Assembly: GCA_004794655.1 (NCBI GenBank)
Contig: SMMW01000147.1
Coordinates: forward strand, 1,610,001 to 1,674,000
Source: Marisa cornuarietis
Taxonomy: Eukaryota; Mollusca; Gastropoda; Architaenioglossa; Ampullariidae
Length of the DNA stretch: 64,000 bases
Direction: 5' to 3'
Below are positions 24,895 to 37,882 of the stretch, piece by piece (position 1 is the first letter of the stretch; every line of letters starts with the position of its first letter). The notes beneath the pieces are model-generated. The model had not been told where the DNA came from. It made no database searches and saw only the letters and a list, made by a program, of their open reading frames with translations. The translations under genes were made by a program, and so were the position numbers.

Positions 24895-25850
24895 ACAATA
24901 ATAATAATGTGTACTTATAATAATGCGCATCATCCCGTAATAATAAATGAAAGATAACAGACAGTGGACGGTAAAGTACGTGAGGGCACACTGAACAACA
25001 TAAAGAGTAGAACGTCAAGCAATGGATGAAGGTATGAAGGGATGTAGGTATTGTAAACAGTGTAAAGATGGAGTCATTACACGATCGTTTTAACGTGACA
25101 GACAATATTACAAGGGAGTTCAGAATAGTAATTCAGAGATAGTATTTGTGAAAAGATATGTTTTCAGAGAACATTTGAATGTAGCCTTGGAGTCAGAGTG
25201 GCGAATGTGACGTGGAAGAGAGTTTCACTGCTTAGTGGGAGGGAGGGAAAGAATGCACGAGTCTGATGGGGTACGAAGTTTTCGGCCAGGGTTGTGGACA
25301 GACAAGATTTCAGTAATGAAGTGGGGGGGAGGAGCCCTCAAAGAATCCACAGCATAGAGTTTAGAACTTGTAGTCTATTCTAGCTTTAACTGGTACCCAA
25401 TGAAAAGAGTGAAGAAGTGGTGTGACATGTTCAGATTTGCGAGTCCGTGAAACAAGACGAGCAGCTGAATTCTGGACTTTTTGAAGCTTGTGAATGAGAT
25501 TTTGTGGATAGTCATCAAGAAGAGAGTTGCAATAGTCTAGTTTAGACAGAACAAATGAGCAGATGAGGATCTTGGTGGTTGAGATGGACAGAGTATGGCG
25601 AATGGAGCTGACCTTCCGGAGCTCATTATATGCAGAGCGACAGATATGAGAAACATGCTTATCAAGAGACAGGTTAGCAGACATTATGTAACCTAAGTTA
25701 TTTGTTGAAGTAAAAAAGGGAACATCAGCATCGCCTACCCGAACAGAGACAGGCAATGAAGGGTAAACTCTGGCTTTCCTCTTTGAAAAAATAAAAGCCT
25801 CTTTTTTCGTCATTTAGTTTCAGCTTGATGAGGGTCATCCATAGTCAAAT
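24895..25850 (-). mobile_element. CR1/L2-like LINE 3' fragment
   Basis: An open stretch at 25813-25361 encodes the RT thumb: NNLGYIMSANLSLDKHVSHICRS in order, then LSKLDYCNSLL, LQKVQNSAARLV and HVTPLLHSFHWVPV. Followed by 3' sequence ending in ATT-rich repeats at about 24895. 5'-truncated and not expressible as an element. Confidence 0.8.
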
Positions 25851-27950
25851 ATTAGAAATAAAATCTTGGATTCTCTTGATAGCAGTGTGTGCCTAAGAAG
25901 GAGAACAGCTGGTGTTTCTACATTTGATTTATTATGCAAATGAAGATTGCTTTCATAAAATATAAGAAATATAAAATTAATGTTATTAAAATTAATGTTA
26001 TATTTTGCTCATAATATTTATTTCATTTATTGTTACTGTGCCTAGGAAACAAGACTTTTCTTTGTCATTCACATCAAGGTTTGACCCGCCTAAGTATTAG
26101 CTTATTTTTCTCGTCTCCTCATCCCGCAACTTCGCTATTCAACAATCGCACTTTATCTAATGTAGCATAGATGTTCTGCCTCATGTGCCACTTATCTACT
26201 TCCTTCTTGTAGACACCGTATACGTTTTGAAAATGAGCCGTCAAATAGATAAATCATGTTTTACCAAGCACGATGTGCTGCTTTGCAGACAAGGAGCTAT
26301 TGTTACAACTGTCGAGGTGTGAACTCCGCGATTGTCATTACTGCCAAGGTCCCATACGTCACTTAGATTTACCCCTCTCCTTACCCTCCGTTTCTGTGTG
26401 TGTGTGTGTGTATTACTGTCTCTTTACTCTTTTTCTTACTGCCTTCTTACCTTCCTGTACTTTGAGCTTAAACTTTGAGCCATTTCTACGCTATTTCTGT
26501 GAGACCCTGACAAGACATCACTGATAACTTATTCTAAAAAAATTGCATTACCTGCAGTAAAATAATAGTATCACAGAAATGAAAGATTTGCTCAATGTTA
26601 CTGCAATGTTTTCTAACCTAAACTTTGATGCAAGAAGCGTCATTTGCAGACAAAACCTCGGTACTGAGACACAAGAGGAATGACAAACAACATAATATGC
26701 ATTGTGTAGGCAGGAACAAGTGTACGGTATATAGTCCCAGTATAAAAATACCTGTAGAACAGTATACATGACAAGTGTCAACAAGGAATAACTATGCCCG
26801 CAGACATCATTACTACCGCACAAAATAGTTGATTTGTCCCAGACTAGTTACTGGTCACAGTAAACCTTCCATGTACCCGCACTCATACCACCTCTACAGT
26901 AAACACGGCTGATCTTTCGTGCGTCTAATATGTCTATTAATATGTCATGACCTGATTTGTCTAAACAATTTTTAACTTAAGACATTTTCTTCTGTCAAAA
27001 CTGGTACGACTTACCTGGGCAGAACAAAGTGGTACAGGTGCTAAAACTGAAAGAAGAAATCAACGTCCCTCTAAACTTCAGCAACAGCCCATTGCACAGG
27101 TCCCGTTTGTGTAATGAGGAGAAAGGGGAGTCAAACTGCGTGTGGCGAGTGGGCAGACTTTGAGAAGCACTTTGGTGCAAATCAGGAGAAGAATATACAG
27201 TTTTCACGAGTCAAACACTAGAAACAAATTGTTACGAAGCAGCTAGATAAATTTAGGTAAAGGTTTGTGCCTCTTTCGTCTAGCGTCTGATGAACGTTGT
27301 ATGTGGCCTCCTTGTTAAGACAGTAAAGTCCCTCTTTACAAAGTAGATTGTCAGCTGTAGACATGATTATAAAATCTTTGTGATACAGCAGGAGCGAGCA
27401 TGCATCTAGGAGCAATATTGTCAGGTGATCAGTCCTTTCATCTAAAACAGATACCTTTGTAAAGGTAATGAAGCCTGGAAATCAACTTGTAGTGATTATT
27501 TTGCACGCGCGCATGCGCACGCACACACACACACACATATGTAAGTAGCGTCTAAGAACTTAAACCTGCTATTTACATCACAAATTATTTAATTTTCACA
27601 AATATAGTACAAGCAATATTCACAAAATTGTGCACACAGCATTCCCAACATAAAGCGCACAGCACACAAAACTGTTGTGATCGCAAGATTCACAAAATTA
27701 TAAAAGATCGCAACATTTGCAGTTTAGCAACACGCCTAACATTCACAAGTAAAATTCGCATGAATGCTACCGTAACAGTTGGAAAGTTTTGGGGGACAAA
27801 ATTAACACTTCACTTATAGTATATATATATATATCGTTAGTGCATGCAACTTAGATGGCGTTAATGCAACGGTGACAGGGTGTGTTCCTGTTACAAGAGT
27901 TTGTAAGACTCGGGCGTGACCTTAAATTGCTTTATGAGACTTGCCTGTAA
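25851..27950. other. No gene seen
   Basis: AT-rich DNA with short CA and GT microsatellites (26397-26412, 27508-27535). Open frames are short and motif-free. Confidence 0.5.
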
Positions 27951-27959
27951 GTTAGCCAT

Positions 27960-28090
27960 TTCACCTGAGTGACGCACAAGTTTGTCTTTCTGCGTGACGC
28001 CGGTGCAACGGTATCGCCGACATCTCATTAGGGTCCCGGCCAGTATGTCACCGTCTGCTGCGTCACCACTCGTCACCGCCCCACGTCACA
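27960..28090. promoter_or_regulatory. Cluster of CRE half-sites
   Basis: TGACG at 27970 and 27995, and CGTCA at 28061, 28071 and 28084, in a locally GC-rich block within AT-rich DNA. It lies 5 kb upstream of the first receptor coding exon, so it could be the receptor promoter or 5' UTR exon; that link is guesswork. Confidence 0.25.
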
Positions 28091-28946
28091 CTAGGGGCCA
28101 ACAACCTGACTGTCAACCTCTCGCTGTCTAGCGCCGTGTCAGTCGTGCTTGTGACTCCACCATCTTGTGGACGCTAGTCGTATATCCTTTGCTTCTAAAA
28201 CAATGATAGACTGATAGTTACCTATCACCTTTAATGGCGGAGGTTGGAAGGACGGCCAATTTTATTTTTACTATTTTATTACAAACCAGCAGCACACATT
28301 TCTATATCGCTATATAAATATACCACATATACACACTCGATCGTACTAAGTCGTACACTTTATCCTATGTTAAAATACACACTGACACACTCTACCTCCA
28401 TAATTTAAAATAAAATAATTTAAAATAAATAATTTTAAGGACGATACTTTTCTATCCATGTTTTTTTTCTTTTATTAGTGCTACTTTGTATATTGGTGAG
28501 CTGGAATTTTTGGGGATTCGAGAAGAGCGTACTGATCAAGACTGTTGTGTCTGTACCGTGTTGATCTTTCCATGCTAGAGAGCTCCGGCTCTGAAGGAGA
28601 GGGTTTCAAAGAGGACTTCGAGAAGAGAAAGTGTAATGTTAGACTTTCCTCTTTAAAGGAGAAGTTGTGTTTTTAATTTATTTTAATGTATTTTTGTTAA
28701 GCAAGTTAATTATTTTGTTAGTTATATTTTTGGATATTATATTTATATCTTATTTAGATTTTGTTTGTGTTTTTTTCTCGTCCGAAAGCCGCTCTATAGT
28801 GTGTGGATGGCAGTAGATATTGACAATCAAATTATACTCATTTTACAATATATATTGGAAAATAATTAATGATTACAATTAATGAATAATGTAAGGAACC
28901 CGGAGAGGTCTGCCCCGGGGGCCTGTGCTGGCTCAAGGCAGCCCTT

Positions 28947-29294
28947 TTGATGACAACGAACTCAGCAATCACTTCTCTGCATCACGGTGTGAAAAAAGTC
29001 ACCGCTTGCAATGACCGAGGCGTACGGATAAAATTTCTCACTACATTGCTTTACATAATATCTTTTGATAGCCTTTCTGATCACTCCTTCAAATGTTGCA
29101 GCAATTTTAAAAAAGATATGCGAGTGAGAGAGTATCGAGTCTGTCTGAAGTGCATATCTCTTTGCATCCTCAAAGTTACATCCAATGCTTTCGTATGTCA
29201 ATTCAAACGGGGAAAGAAAGCCAGGCTGTACGGTACAATATTTGCTATATTCCTTTACTGCCTTCTCATGAATCCCAGACACTTAATCCCCTAG
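28947..29294. other. Overlapping antisense ORFs of 115 and 106 codons
   Basis: Open frames on both strands (plus 28947-29294, minus 29282-28962) with no recognisable motif, next to the CACTTAATCCCC element. Probably internal sequence of a transposon; function unknown. Confidence 0.2.
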
Positions 29295-29580
29295 ACTTTT
29301 AATCCCTAAGCACTTAATCCCCAGACACTTAATCCTAAAAATGAAATTTCAACTATAAAAATTATGAAGTCAGTGAAAAATTTTATTCAAATTTAAATAA
29401 TTATTTTCATATAAACATCAAAATAAGTTTGACAATTAAAATAATACTTAACTTCAACGTCATTTCAACATCTATAACATTAGTTAAAGTTCATATGAGC
29501 TATTATATTCAATCTTCTTCATCAATATGATATGAAAATTGTTCTTAAATGTCTGGGGATTAAGTGACCGGACACCCCTT
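29265..29580. mobile_element. Small element with CACTTAATCCCC terminal repeats
   Basis: The left side carries four CACTTAATCCC-like units (29277-29335); the right side has TGTCTGGGGATTAAGTG at 29550-29566, the exact reverse complement of the 17-bp unit at 29311-29327. The AT-rich interior has no ORF. Multiple left-end units and one right-end unit is the same design as the THAP element at 33.6 kb. Confidence 0.5.
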
Positions 29581-30635
29581 CTCATATTTCTCGTCTGTGC
29601 CACTGTCAGACGGTGTTTGGAATGAATGTCTCTCAACTGTCGTCCAGGCGGTGTACAGAAACAAGATATTACGTCTCTCAGCACGTGCTTTCAAATTCTT
29701 CAAGCCACGCCAAACATTAGATACTAATGGTGTGTGTGTATATCGCTGATTGTTTCAAATGGTCACAGTCGGAAGAGCAAACTGTCGTTGCTTATCCTCG
29801 AAGCCATTAGAGTATTTTCACAAAATGCAATTTAGTCCTAATATGTAAATATTTTTCTCGCTGTCGCAGTCGATCACTAGCAGTTCCGTCTATTTACTGG
29901 CTGATCCCTCTTCCAGACCCTTGCTTATCTTCCTTTCTTCTAGCAAAGCTGCATCCCTACCAAGACCGGAAAGTCGCCGTCATTCCAGTCTGAATCGCTT
30001 GAAAAAAATAAGCTCTCGCACCGGATACAACAGATGTTCCGTTCCATTCTCAGGCCACATTGTTTCACATTCTGTGCTCTTTTCTCTTGAAATCATGTCT
30101 ATGTTCAAAGCCTTCAATTCTGGCCTCACTTTTTCTTAAAAAGTATTTTGTATAATTAGGTGTGCTGTTCTACTCACTTCTCAGATCTTTCTCTTTACTC
30201 ACCCACTTAGTCCACTTTATCATGATGTCAAACGTTTATGGACTATTTTTTTTTCTTGTATGGTTGGAGAACTGTCGGTTTGTTTGTAGTCTTTCTTGCG
30301 CTCGCATCCGCATGGAAATGCGCCTTACCAATTCAATTATTAATTCCCCTCCCATCTGTTTTCAAACAGCAGTCCTTCTTCCAGAGTTCCCCCAAAATAT
30401 AGTAAATAAAATAGTAAAAAAAAAAATTGCTAAAAACCTCCCTTTTAATTGAATTCATCTTTCCAATTATAGATTTTCACACAGACAGACTGGTGTATCT
30501 TTCGTGCCTTTATTGGATTTGTTAACAAGTTTCTCATACACTGTTTTATTTGCAGAGTCTATGCTGCCTATAGCTTTGAAATCAGGGGAATCTCCGAGAG
30601 GACTCCGGTCATGTAGGGTCAGTTTTTGTCTTAAC
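29581..30635. other. No gene seen
   Basis: Between two transposable elements. Open frames of 60-96 codons have no family features. Confidence 0.45.
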
Positions 30636-31322
30636 CAGGGGTGAGGAATGTTCGGCCTGATGACCGCAGATTTCAGTAAATCTATAAGCGTTTTTCATAG
30701 CAACATAAATGTTTTAGTAAGTGAATAGTAATAAAAACGTAAATTGAACGTCCATTATGGGCTATAGAGGACACATATGAGTACTTGAAAGAACAGGTAT
30801 GTATGCTTCTAGCCAGCTGCCCGCGGCCTATATGAATGATTTTGGAGAAATGCCTATGACCTTCACCCCAAACCAACGGTTGAGCACTTCCGGCTTAATA
30901 TTAGCTGTTGATACAGGTTGCACTCGTCGACCACGTCGGCTCATACAATTAAAAAAAATGATCGTCAAAATTGCTGTGTAGCTCAGTGTACAGGTCAGAC
31001 CTATAAGTGTCCAACATAATCTTTTCATGGATTTCTAAATGGTGAGCAAATGTAAAAGCTTAGGCTGGTAAAAAAAATCGTTTGGGTTTATGAGTTCATT
31101 TTTCGCGCACCTAATTGCCATTAGGTGGATTATATTGACTCAGAGAACAGCGCTAAGCAAGCTGGGATTAAACTCGTTGAAAAAGGGTTTATACTCTGTA
31201 GCGAAACAACAGATTGACCACATAGACCAGGCTAATTTTTAGGCAGGTAGTTGTGTATTGCCAACAAAAGATGTAGCAGATTTTAAAATGGCCCTTGGAA
31301 GAAAAAACGTTCCCCACCTCTG
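30636..31322 (+). mobile_element. hAT-like non-autonomous element
   Basis: Terminal inverted repeats CAGGGGTGAGGAATGTT (left) and CAGAGGTGGGGAACGTT (right end, read inward) match at 14 of 17 bases and have the hAT-type CAGgGGTGg start. Flanks GTCTTAAC and GTCTATAC are an imperfect 8-bp duplication of hAT type. No transposase seen. Confidence 0.6.
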
Positions 31323-33642
31323 GTCTATACATTGGGTATCCTCGCTTCGCTGGATCTACTCGTTGATTATTAAGTTCAGATTTCCTAAAATAAGTGCCAA
31401 TAGAAGAGCGGATAGAAGATCGGCACACGAAGTTGAGAAGATACAGCCTCGGCGCTTTACCGACTCTGACGACACGACGTTGAGCTCGTTGTGAAGGAAT
31501 GTAGCGTGGCCATTGTTCAAGCCCGTTCATTGAAGGGTCGTACACACAGAAATCATAGAAGTCTGTAGTCGTACACCTGCTGGCTATTTCTCCTCTGTGT
31601 GGGAGAAAGTAAATTTGCTGACACACAATAACCCCACTACTCGTTTACAGTTGTTACTAGGAGATGGTAGGCATGTTTAAAAATAATCTAAAATCAAAGG
31701 CAGACGCTGTCTTTGTCTGCTGTCATTCTTAAATCGATTCTTTTAAAAGCTGACAAAAAACCCCACACAACATAAAAACATCCATAGACCATTTTCAGTG
31801 ATTAATATCAGTTAATATAAATATCAGTAGCAGCTAGTTTAGCTACAATATGTAAGAGTGTCCACGTTGGTGCGATAATGCGCCTGTGTTAATGCATGCG
31901 TGCATTCAAACTGTTTACAAAGCGGATTTCGCGCTATGACCCATCTTGTAGTATTCAGTGTCTTTGGTATGACCATAGACATGGGTGTGACATGACTTTG
32001 CGACATAGAAGGGAGACAACTCTTTTAAACAGAGCGAATACGTAGTAGTTGTTTCCCTTTACAGTTCTGAAACAGTTCTACATGTATTTTTTTAAATAGA
32101 AATTTTATAAGCACTTTTATGAAAATTATTAATGATAACAGTAGCACCAATAGTAGTAGTAGCCTCTTCATCCTTCCTCGAAATTTCCAAGTCGTGTTAT
32201 AGAAAAGTAAACGACGAGAAAAATAAACGACCGGGCCCCAACCTCCCCCACATACACAAATAAATATTTAAAGTATTATTTTCGTCGAGGTATTCGTCAT
32301 CATTTTTATCGGGTAATGCATGAACGAATTATTATTATTATTTTTTTTTTTTGCTGATCTTTCGTGGCGTTGTCTTTTCTAGCTTTTCTATCAACAGAGA
32401 ATGACCTTATCCCTAAGACCTAACCAGGAAGGTGAAGGCCGTGGCTTTGACTGAAGCAGTGATATTTTTAAGGTTCAAAGTGAGGCTGTCGTCTCCTTGC
32501 CCTCTGAAGCTATAACTGTGTCCTCTAAAGCAACAGTTGGAAAATCACATAACCCGGCGTTTAACAACACAGCTGAAAGGTAATTTAGGTATTAATATGC
32601 ACATTTGTTTCTGTTTGTTGAAGCAGCCTTGAATACATAATATTGCTAGGCTGTCACAATTGCAACCGTTCGGTTTCCATAACGTTTGCTGTTGCCAGGA
32701 AAAATAGATTTAACTATTTCACAATTATTTCACAGGTAATACAGGTAATCGGATTTAATTACATGGCTTTTGATTTTTGTGGTTGTGAAGCAAAAGTATG
32801 TCCTACCCCGAAGTTGGAGATTATCTCTAAGTTTTAAAGACATAATAATGAAACATTAATGTTTTTTTCACTTCCCGTCTTGGTTTGTCGGGGCCTGAGT
32901 CTCGCATAACCTCAGTAGTGTAATCTGTGGTGAAGAAAGGTCCAATGCTTGATACAGGTGCTTAATAAAGTAGCTTCGATATCACGTGGTTGCCCATACA
33001 TGGAGAAATGTTATCTCTGACCAGTGATGAGCGAGACAGCTGTGGTGGACCTCAGTCGTTCAGTGGAAAATTTAGCTATATTTGACATTGCTGGCAGTCA
33101 CGTGAACGCTATAAATACACCCTAGATGATTATTTTGTGTTCTTGATAATGGCAGTGCTTCTTTTGATCTCCCCATTTTTATCCCTCTTAAATGATGGCA
33201 ACATTTTTGTACACTTGGCAGCACTCAGATCTAAGAAGTGTAATAATTTTGTTGCATTCATTCCATGAGACATGATTTTAAACGCTTATAAAGCTGATTA
33301 AAATGTTGAAATAATGCTCTTAAAACACGTTTCATAATGACTTTTTGTCGTTTTCGCGTTCATTTGGTCGTGCTTATCAAGTTATTCTTCCATTCTTTAT
33401 TGAAGAGATATAGGGGAACACTCTCCAGGTAGGAGCAATCATCACTGTGCATGCACCGTGGCAGACAAAGACCTTTCTTAAAATGTACTATTTATATTTT
33501 TTGGACATAATTTCTGCAAAAAATCTCAATGAAGCACAAACAGTCGGCCAAAATAATTTTATTTTTTATAGACACGTGACCTGCAGAAAACACAATCGAC
33601 TGATGTGTGGTAAAGAGACGACAGTAATCGGGGAGGGGCCAT
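31323..33642. other. No gene seen
   Basis: AT-rich, with an AGT-rich patch near 32150 and a T run at 32340. No splice-supported coding segment found on either strand. Confidence 0.45.
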
Positions 33643-35366
33643 TAGGACACGGGGGCCAGTCATTTCGTCACAAGACTATTTCGTCACTACCATTTCGTCC
33701 CACACCAAAAGTCAATTCGTCACACGTATGGTCCATTTCGTCACAAGACGTAAGCCGGAAAGGCAGAGGAAAAGAAATTACATCAGACTCTTAAAAAGAC
33801 AAACAAATAGATACATCGCTTTAATAGTAATTTAAGAAGATATTTTCCCGCCTAAATGTAGCCAAAATGTTCTCAGCTTTGTAATCACATTAGAAAAGAA
33901 ATAAAATAAGAAACGTGTTCAAAAGGTAATTTACACAAACAATGACACTAAATATAGATGCTTAGATTGTTTATTTATCATGCTTAGATCATCCAAGAAA
34001 ATCCAATAGTTTTGCATAAATCACTTAGAGATGAGTGACTTTATCGTCAGGGATCCAAATTTCTGGAAAATTGTGTGTGTGTGTGTTTTGAGATTTTTAT
34101 GTTTGAAGCATTAATAAGTGATAAAAAATTAGTCTTTTGAGTGTTTTATGTGTTACGAGTTGGAAACTAGACAAATGTGAATAAAGAGTTTACATGTTTG
34201 GCAGTTTTCTTTTATAGCTGCCATCTAACAACTTCACTAAATTTCATCAACTGTTCACCCATATCTGTCTGGTTAAGAAGTCTTTATGCCAATGAGGGTA
34301 TTTCATCACGGTCGGCGACGTACGGTAACATCCAATCAGAATTTAGTAGCTTTCATACTGCGGGCAGCTAGTCGGAAGTCGGGTACACGCGTAGCGGTCT
34401 TTTGAGTAGTTTCACTGTAAGCATCAGCCATGGCTAAAGAAAGTTTTGAAGCAAAAAGAAGTTCCGAGTGAAAAAAATCACTTATTCTGCTACCTGCTGT
34501 TGGCGATGTAACCACTATTTTACACAGGGAGCAGAAAAACAGCAAAACCAAAAAAGCCATCAAGTTTGTACGCGATGGCCATGTACAGCAAACAGTCATA
34601 CTCCTTTCTCCTTGCTTTTTTTTATTACAGGTGAATTTGACTTTTCTTCTGATGACTATATCATGGTAAAAGAAAAATAAGACGCAGACAAAACATCACT
34701 GCACATCCCTAATACTAAAACCAAATTGTTGTACTATATAATAGTATTTGTTCCTGAGAATTGTTTACGTAGTTTTGTAGAAATTTATTAATGGAATCTT
34801 GCGACAGAAAAAAATGTTCACTTTCGCGGTTCTCCGCCCACTGTTATTTCAGCACCGATGTCTGGTGCGGCAAGTCCACACAACTTTCTTCGACCGTCTT
34901 CTCCAAGACTGGCAACAATTTCTGAAGTAGTACAATAAGAAGCTTTTTTGCTTGTCGAAGTGACCCTCATTTTCACTGATTTTTCATACCCAAGAAGTAA
35001 TGTTGGGACGTAGTCGATTGAAGACGGGTCATTTATCTGAAATCCCGACACGAAGTGTCGACCGCATACTTTAGAGTGCGCTTTCGGCACAAAGTTCTCT
35101 CTTCGGATCGCTTGCAGCCACAGTTTTCTTCTTTTTGAGCTTTTAGGCCTTTACCCATCGGTATACTAGAAAATATTAACGTTTCTCCTCTCTCTCTCTC
35201 TGTATTTTGATATACGATTGTGGCAGTTAATAACACAACAGTGATCATGTTTACCCATCTCGATCTGTAGTAAACACTAATGGCTGTACCCGATTTCCGC
35301 TTTGACCACCGACGAGTGTGTACTGCGCATGCGCTGAATAATTGACGAAATAGGGTCATTGTCCTA
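33643..35366 (-). mobile_element. DNA transposon with THAP domain and ATTTCGTC repeats
   Basis: Ends share TAGGACA followed within about 25 bp by ATTTCGTCA, in inverted orientation (left from 33643, right to 35366). The left end has five ATTTCGTCAC-like copies between 33662 and 33742. Inside on the minus strand lies a broken THAP DNA-binding domain. A THAP domain in a TIR element suggests a P-element or Kolobok-like origin; no catalytic domain is left, so the superfamily is undecided. Confidence 0.6.
34818..35258 (-). pseudogene. THAP domain protein, frameshifted
   Basis: ATG at 35258-35256 starts MGKHDHCCVINCHNR (first zinc-ligand cysteines). The frame shifts at a GAGAGA run near 35190, giving SSIPMGKGLKAQK, and again at an A-rich run near 35130, giving KLWLQAIRRENF, KVCGRHFVSG (C..H ligands) and DYVPTLLLG. 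A 60-residue tail then ends in a stop at 34818. Together this is a complete C2CH THAP fold in three frames. Both breaks are in slippery runs. Confidence 0.75.
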
Positions 35367-35435
35367 TCTGATCAAGATGAAGTAAATCCTGTTAGCAAAA
35401 TGGGTGGGTCTCCTATCAAAGTTTATTGTTACTTT

Positions 35436-35520
35436 AATAATAATAATAATATATATTTATATAGCGCTTTACCCCACCATCAAAGGCAAGCTCAAAGCAC
35501 TTGAAAAAAAAGGTAAAACA
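35436..35520 (-). repeat. LINE/SINE 3' tail repeat
   Basis: (TAA)n next to TATATAGCGCTTT; the reverse complement gives AAAGCGCTATATA and an (ATT)n tail, the same 3' end motif seen at 16690. No coding part remains. Confidence 0.5.
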
Positions 35521-36817
35521 TAAACATAAAATAATGGGCGCTGATCTCAAAATCAATGAGATTATTGTGTGACCCCCATATAGCAGCCAGTCATGTTAAG
35601 TAGGTGAACGCCATCAGCACAGGTGCAGTCAGTAACCTTGCCATTGCATGAAATCTTCGGTAAGTCAATAAAGTAGCAAAAAGTTATTATGATGTTTGTA
35701 TAGAAGATCAACTGTTGATCTCTGGTTCAGTGGCTTAACTTTCCCTGACTGAAACCTGGTTCCATAATCACAACTCTTGTTAGAGCATCATGTTAACTGC
35801 CACAGTAAGATTAGTTTCACACAGATGCACAATGTCAGCAAAGATAGTCAAATGAAAGATGAATCATCCGAACATTAGGGCGTAGACAGTAGACACTATC
35901 AGACTACATCCGTGCTGGCTCTCAATGGCCCTGAGTTCAGATCTACAGCTTGGAAAGCCATTGTGTCGTCTGGAGGATCACAGAATACTGTGAATACATC
36001 AACAGAGACTCGGGTCAACGGAGCTAACATCGCCAGAAGACTGCTGGTATCGATTTAATCACAAAGCGGAGGAAAACTGCATGAAAATTTTATTGCAAAT
36101 GACTGACTGTGTGATCTTCAAGATCTTCAGAAGAAACCGTTAGACAGAAAAGATCGGCAGTCAACAGGAAATAAACAAAAAACAAAGTAAACAAAATTCA
36201 AACAGTCCTGCATAGTAAAATGCAACGAAAAAAGCACTGGGCTACACAGTGGACACCAAAAACACAACAAACTAATAAAAATGCAAAAATTGCGGAGAAC
36301 CCCCTCCCTCAAACCTGCTAGGCGAGGGGACACCACTCCAACAAAGAGTAAGAGTCAACGATTGCCTCTCCAACATCCTGGTGCTCAGCACAGGCACACC
36401 ACAAACAAAAACTCGGTTGAGATCATGTTGCCAGTTGCAAAACTGTGTCATAAACAACCAGAACTTGCATGTAAAGTAAAAATTAAGGATAAATATTTGT
36501 TTTTAGTTAAAGCCAATGGCATACTTCACTATCATTCCTGATTTCTTTACAACATACCCCATGTCCACTAAACATTTAACAGCCTGCTTTTCTTTTCACT
36601 GTTTTGTAGATGTACTTCTTCAGAAAGTGGAATAAAAATGATTACATAAACGTCTACCTGGATCAGTGGTTTTCATTCGGCATTTGGAATCTTTTTGGCA
36701 GTTCTGGCTGTTAGTCAAATCTTGCAGGCATTATGCCACATTTTGCTTGCACTTTATAATAATGTGGGCAGCGTATGTGTACGTGAAAGAATGGGAGTGA
36801 GGAAGACGGAGAGCAAG
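35521..36817. other. No gene seen
   Basis: Lies between the 3' tail repeat and the RTE insertion. A short antisense open-frame pair near 36281-36541 has no motif. Confidence 0.45.
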
Positions 36818-36830
36818 AGAGATAGTGTGT

Positions 36831-37882
36831 CAATCAATCAATCAATCCTCTTCTTGCTATTTGCACATAAGGCCTCAACCAGAGCCCGCCACTGATGTCG
36901 ATCGACTGCAACCCGCTCCAGGCGACCCCATGTCCAGCCCTTTTCTTTCATCTCCCTTTCCACTGTTCTTCTCCAGGTTTCCTTTGGGCGGCCTCGTTTT
37001 CTTCGGCCGTCTGGACTCCATTGTAGGGTGATTCTGGAGGGGTCTGCTGTCTGCTGGCGGAGCACATGTCCAATCCATAGCCAATGCCTTCGTTGAACTT
37101 GCGTGGTGATGGACTCGGTTTCAGTTCTTTGGTGGAGTTCTTCATTGGTGATGGTGTTTGGCCAAAAGATGCTAAGTATGCACCTGAGGCATCTGTTTTG
37201 GAAGACGTCAAGCCTGTTACCATTGTTTTTGGTCATCTTTCATGCTTCTGATCCATAAAGGAGGGTGCTGATCACATTTGACTTTAAGATTCTCAGCTTG
37301 GTCTTCTGGCTGATGTTTTTTTCCTTCCATGTGCTCCTGAGTGAGGCGAAGGCTTGGGTGGCTTTCGCCAGTCGGACTCGAATCTCCACCTCCGCATCCC
37401 CCGTGTTTGACATCTTGGACCCAAGATAGGTGAAACTGTCAACTTCCTCAATCTCTTCTCCATTTAGTTTGATGTTTTTTTGGACTCTGGCGTTCACTCT
37501 CATACTTTTTGTTTTCTTTGCGCTGACCTTCAAGCCAAGGTTTCCACATGTTTCTGAGAAGGCATTTGTTTTCTCCTGCATGTCTTGGTGGCGGTGTGAC
37601 AACAGGGCAATGTCATCAGCAAAGTCCAAGTCTTCCAGCATTGTTGTTGCTGTCATAGTCATGGTCCATTGGATCCCTCTCCTCTCTCTGTCAGTGGAAT
37701 TTTTCATGATCCAGTCCATCGCCAGGATGAAAAGGAACAGCGACAGAATGCAGCCCTGCTTCACCCCAGTACTGACGTTAAAGGGGACTGTGAGCTCCGT
37801 GTCACAGACCACCTGAGATTTGAAGTCACTGTACAGCATCGCAACGACCTGGACAAGTTTTGCAAGGACTCCGTAATGCCTC
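36831..37882 (-). mobile_element. 5'-truncated RTE-like LINE insertion
   Basis: Flanked by identical AGAGATAGTGTGT (36818-36830 and 37883-37895), a perfect 13-bp target-site duplication. The 3' end is a (TGAT)n-type tail as in RTE elements. Retains RT from about motif 4 to the C-terminus: GVKQGCILSLFLF, DLDFADDIALLS, VDSFTYLGSKM, then RKRGRPKETWRRTVE. One in-frame TGA (37242-37240) replaces what is probably a Trp codon; otherwise the frame is open. Young and dead on arrival. Confidence 0.9.

Noticed and set aside
31189..31626. 145-codon minus-strand ORF
   Set aside because: Crosses the end of the hAT-like element and has no family pattern.
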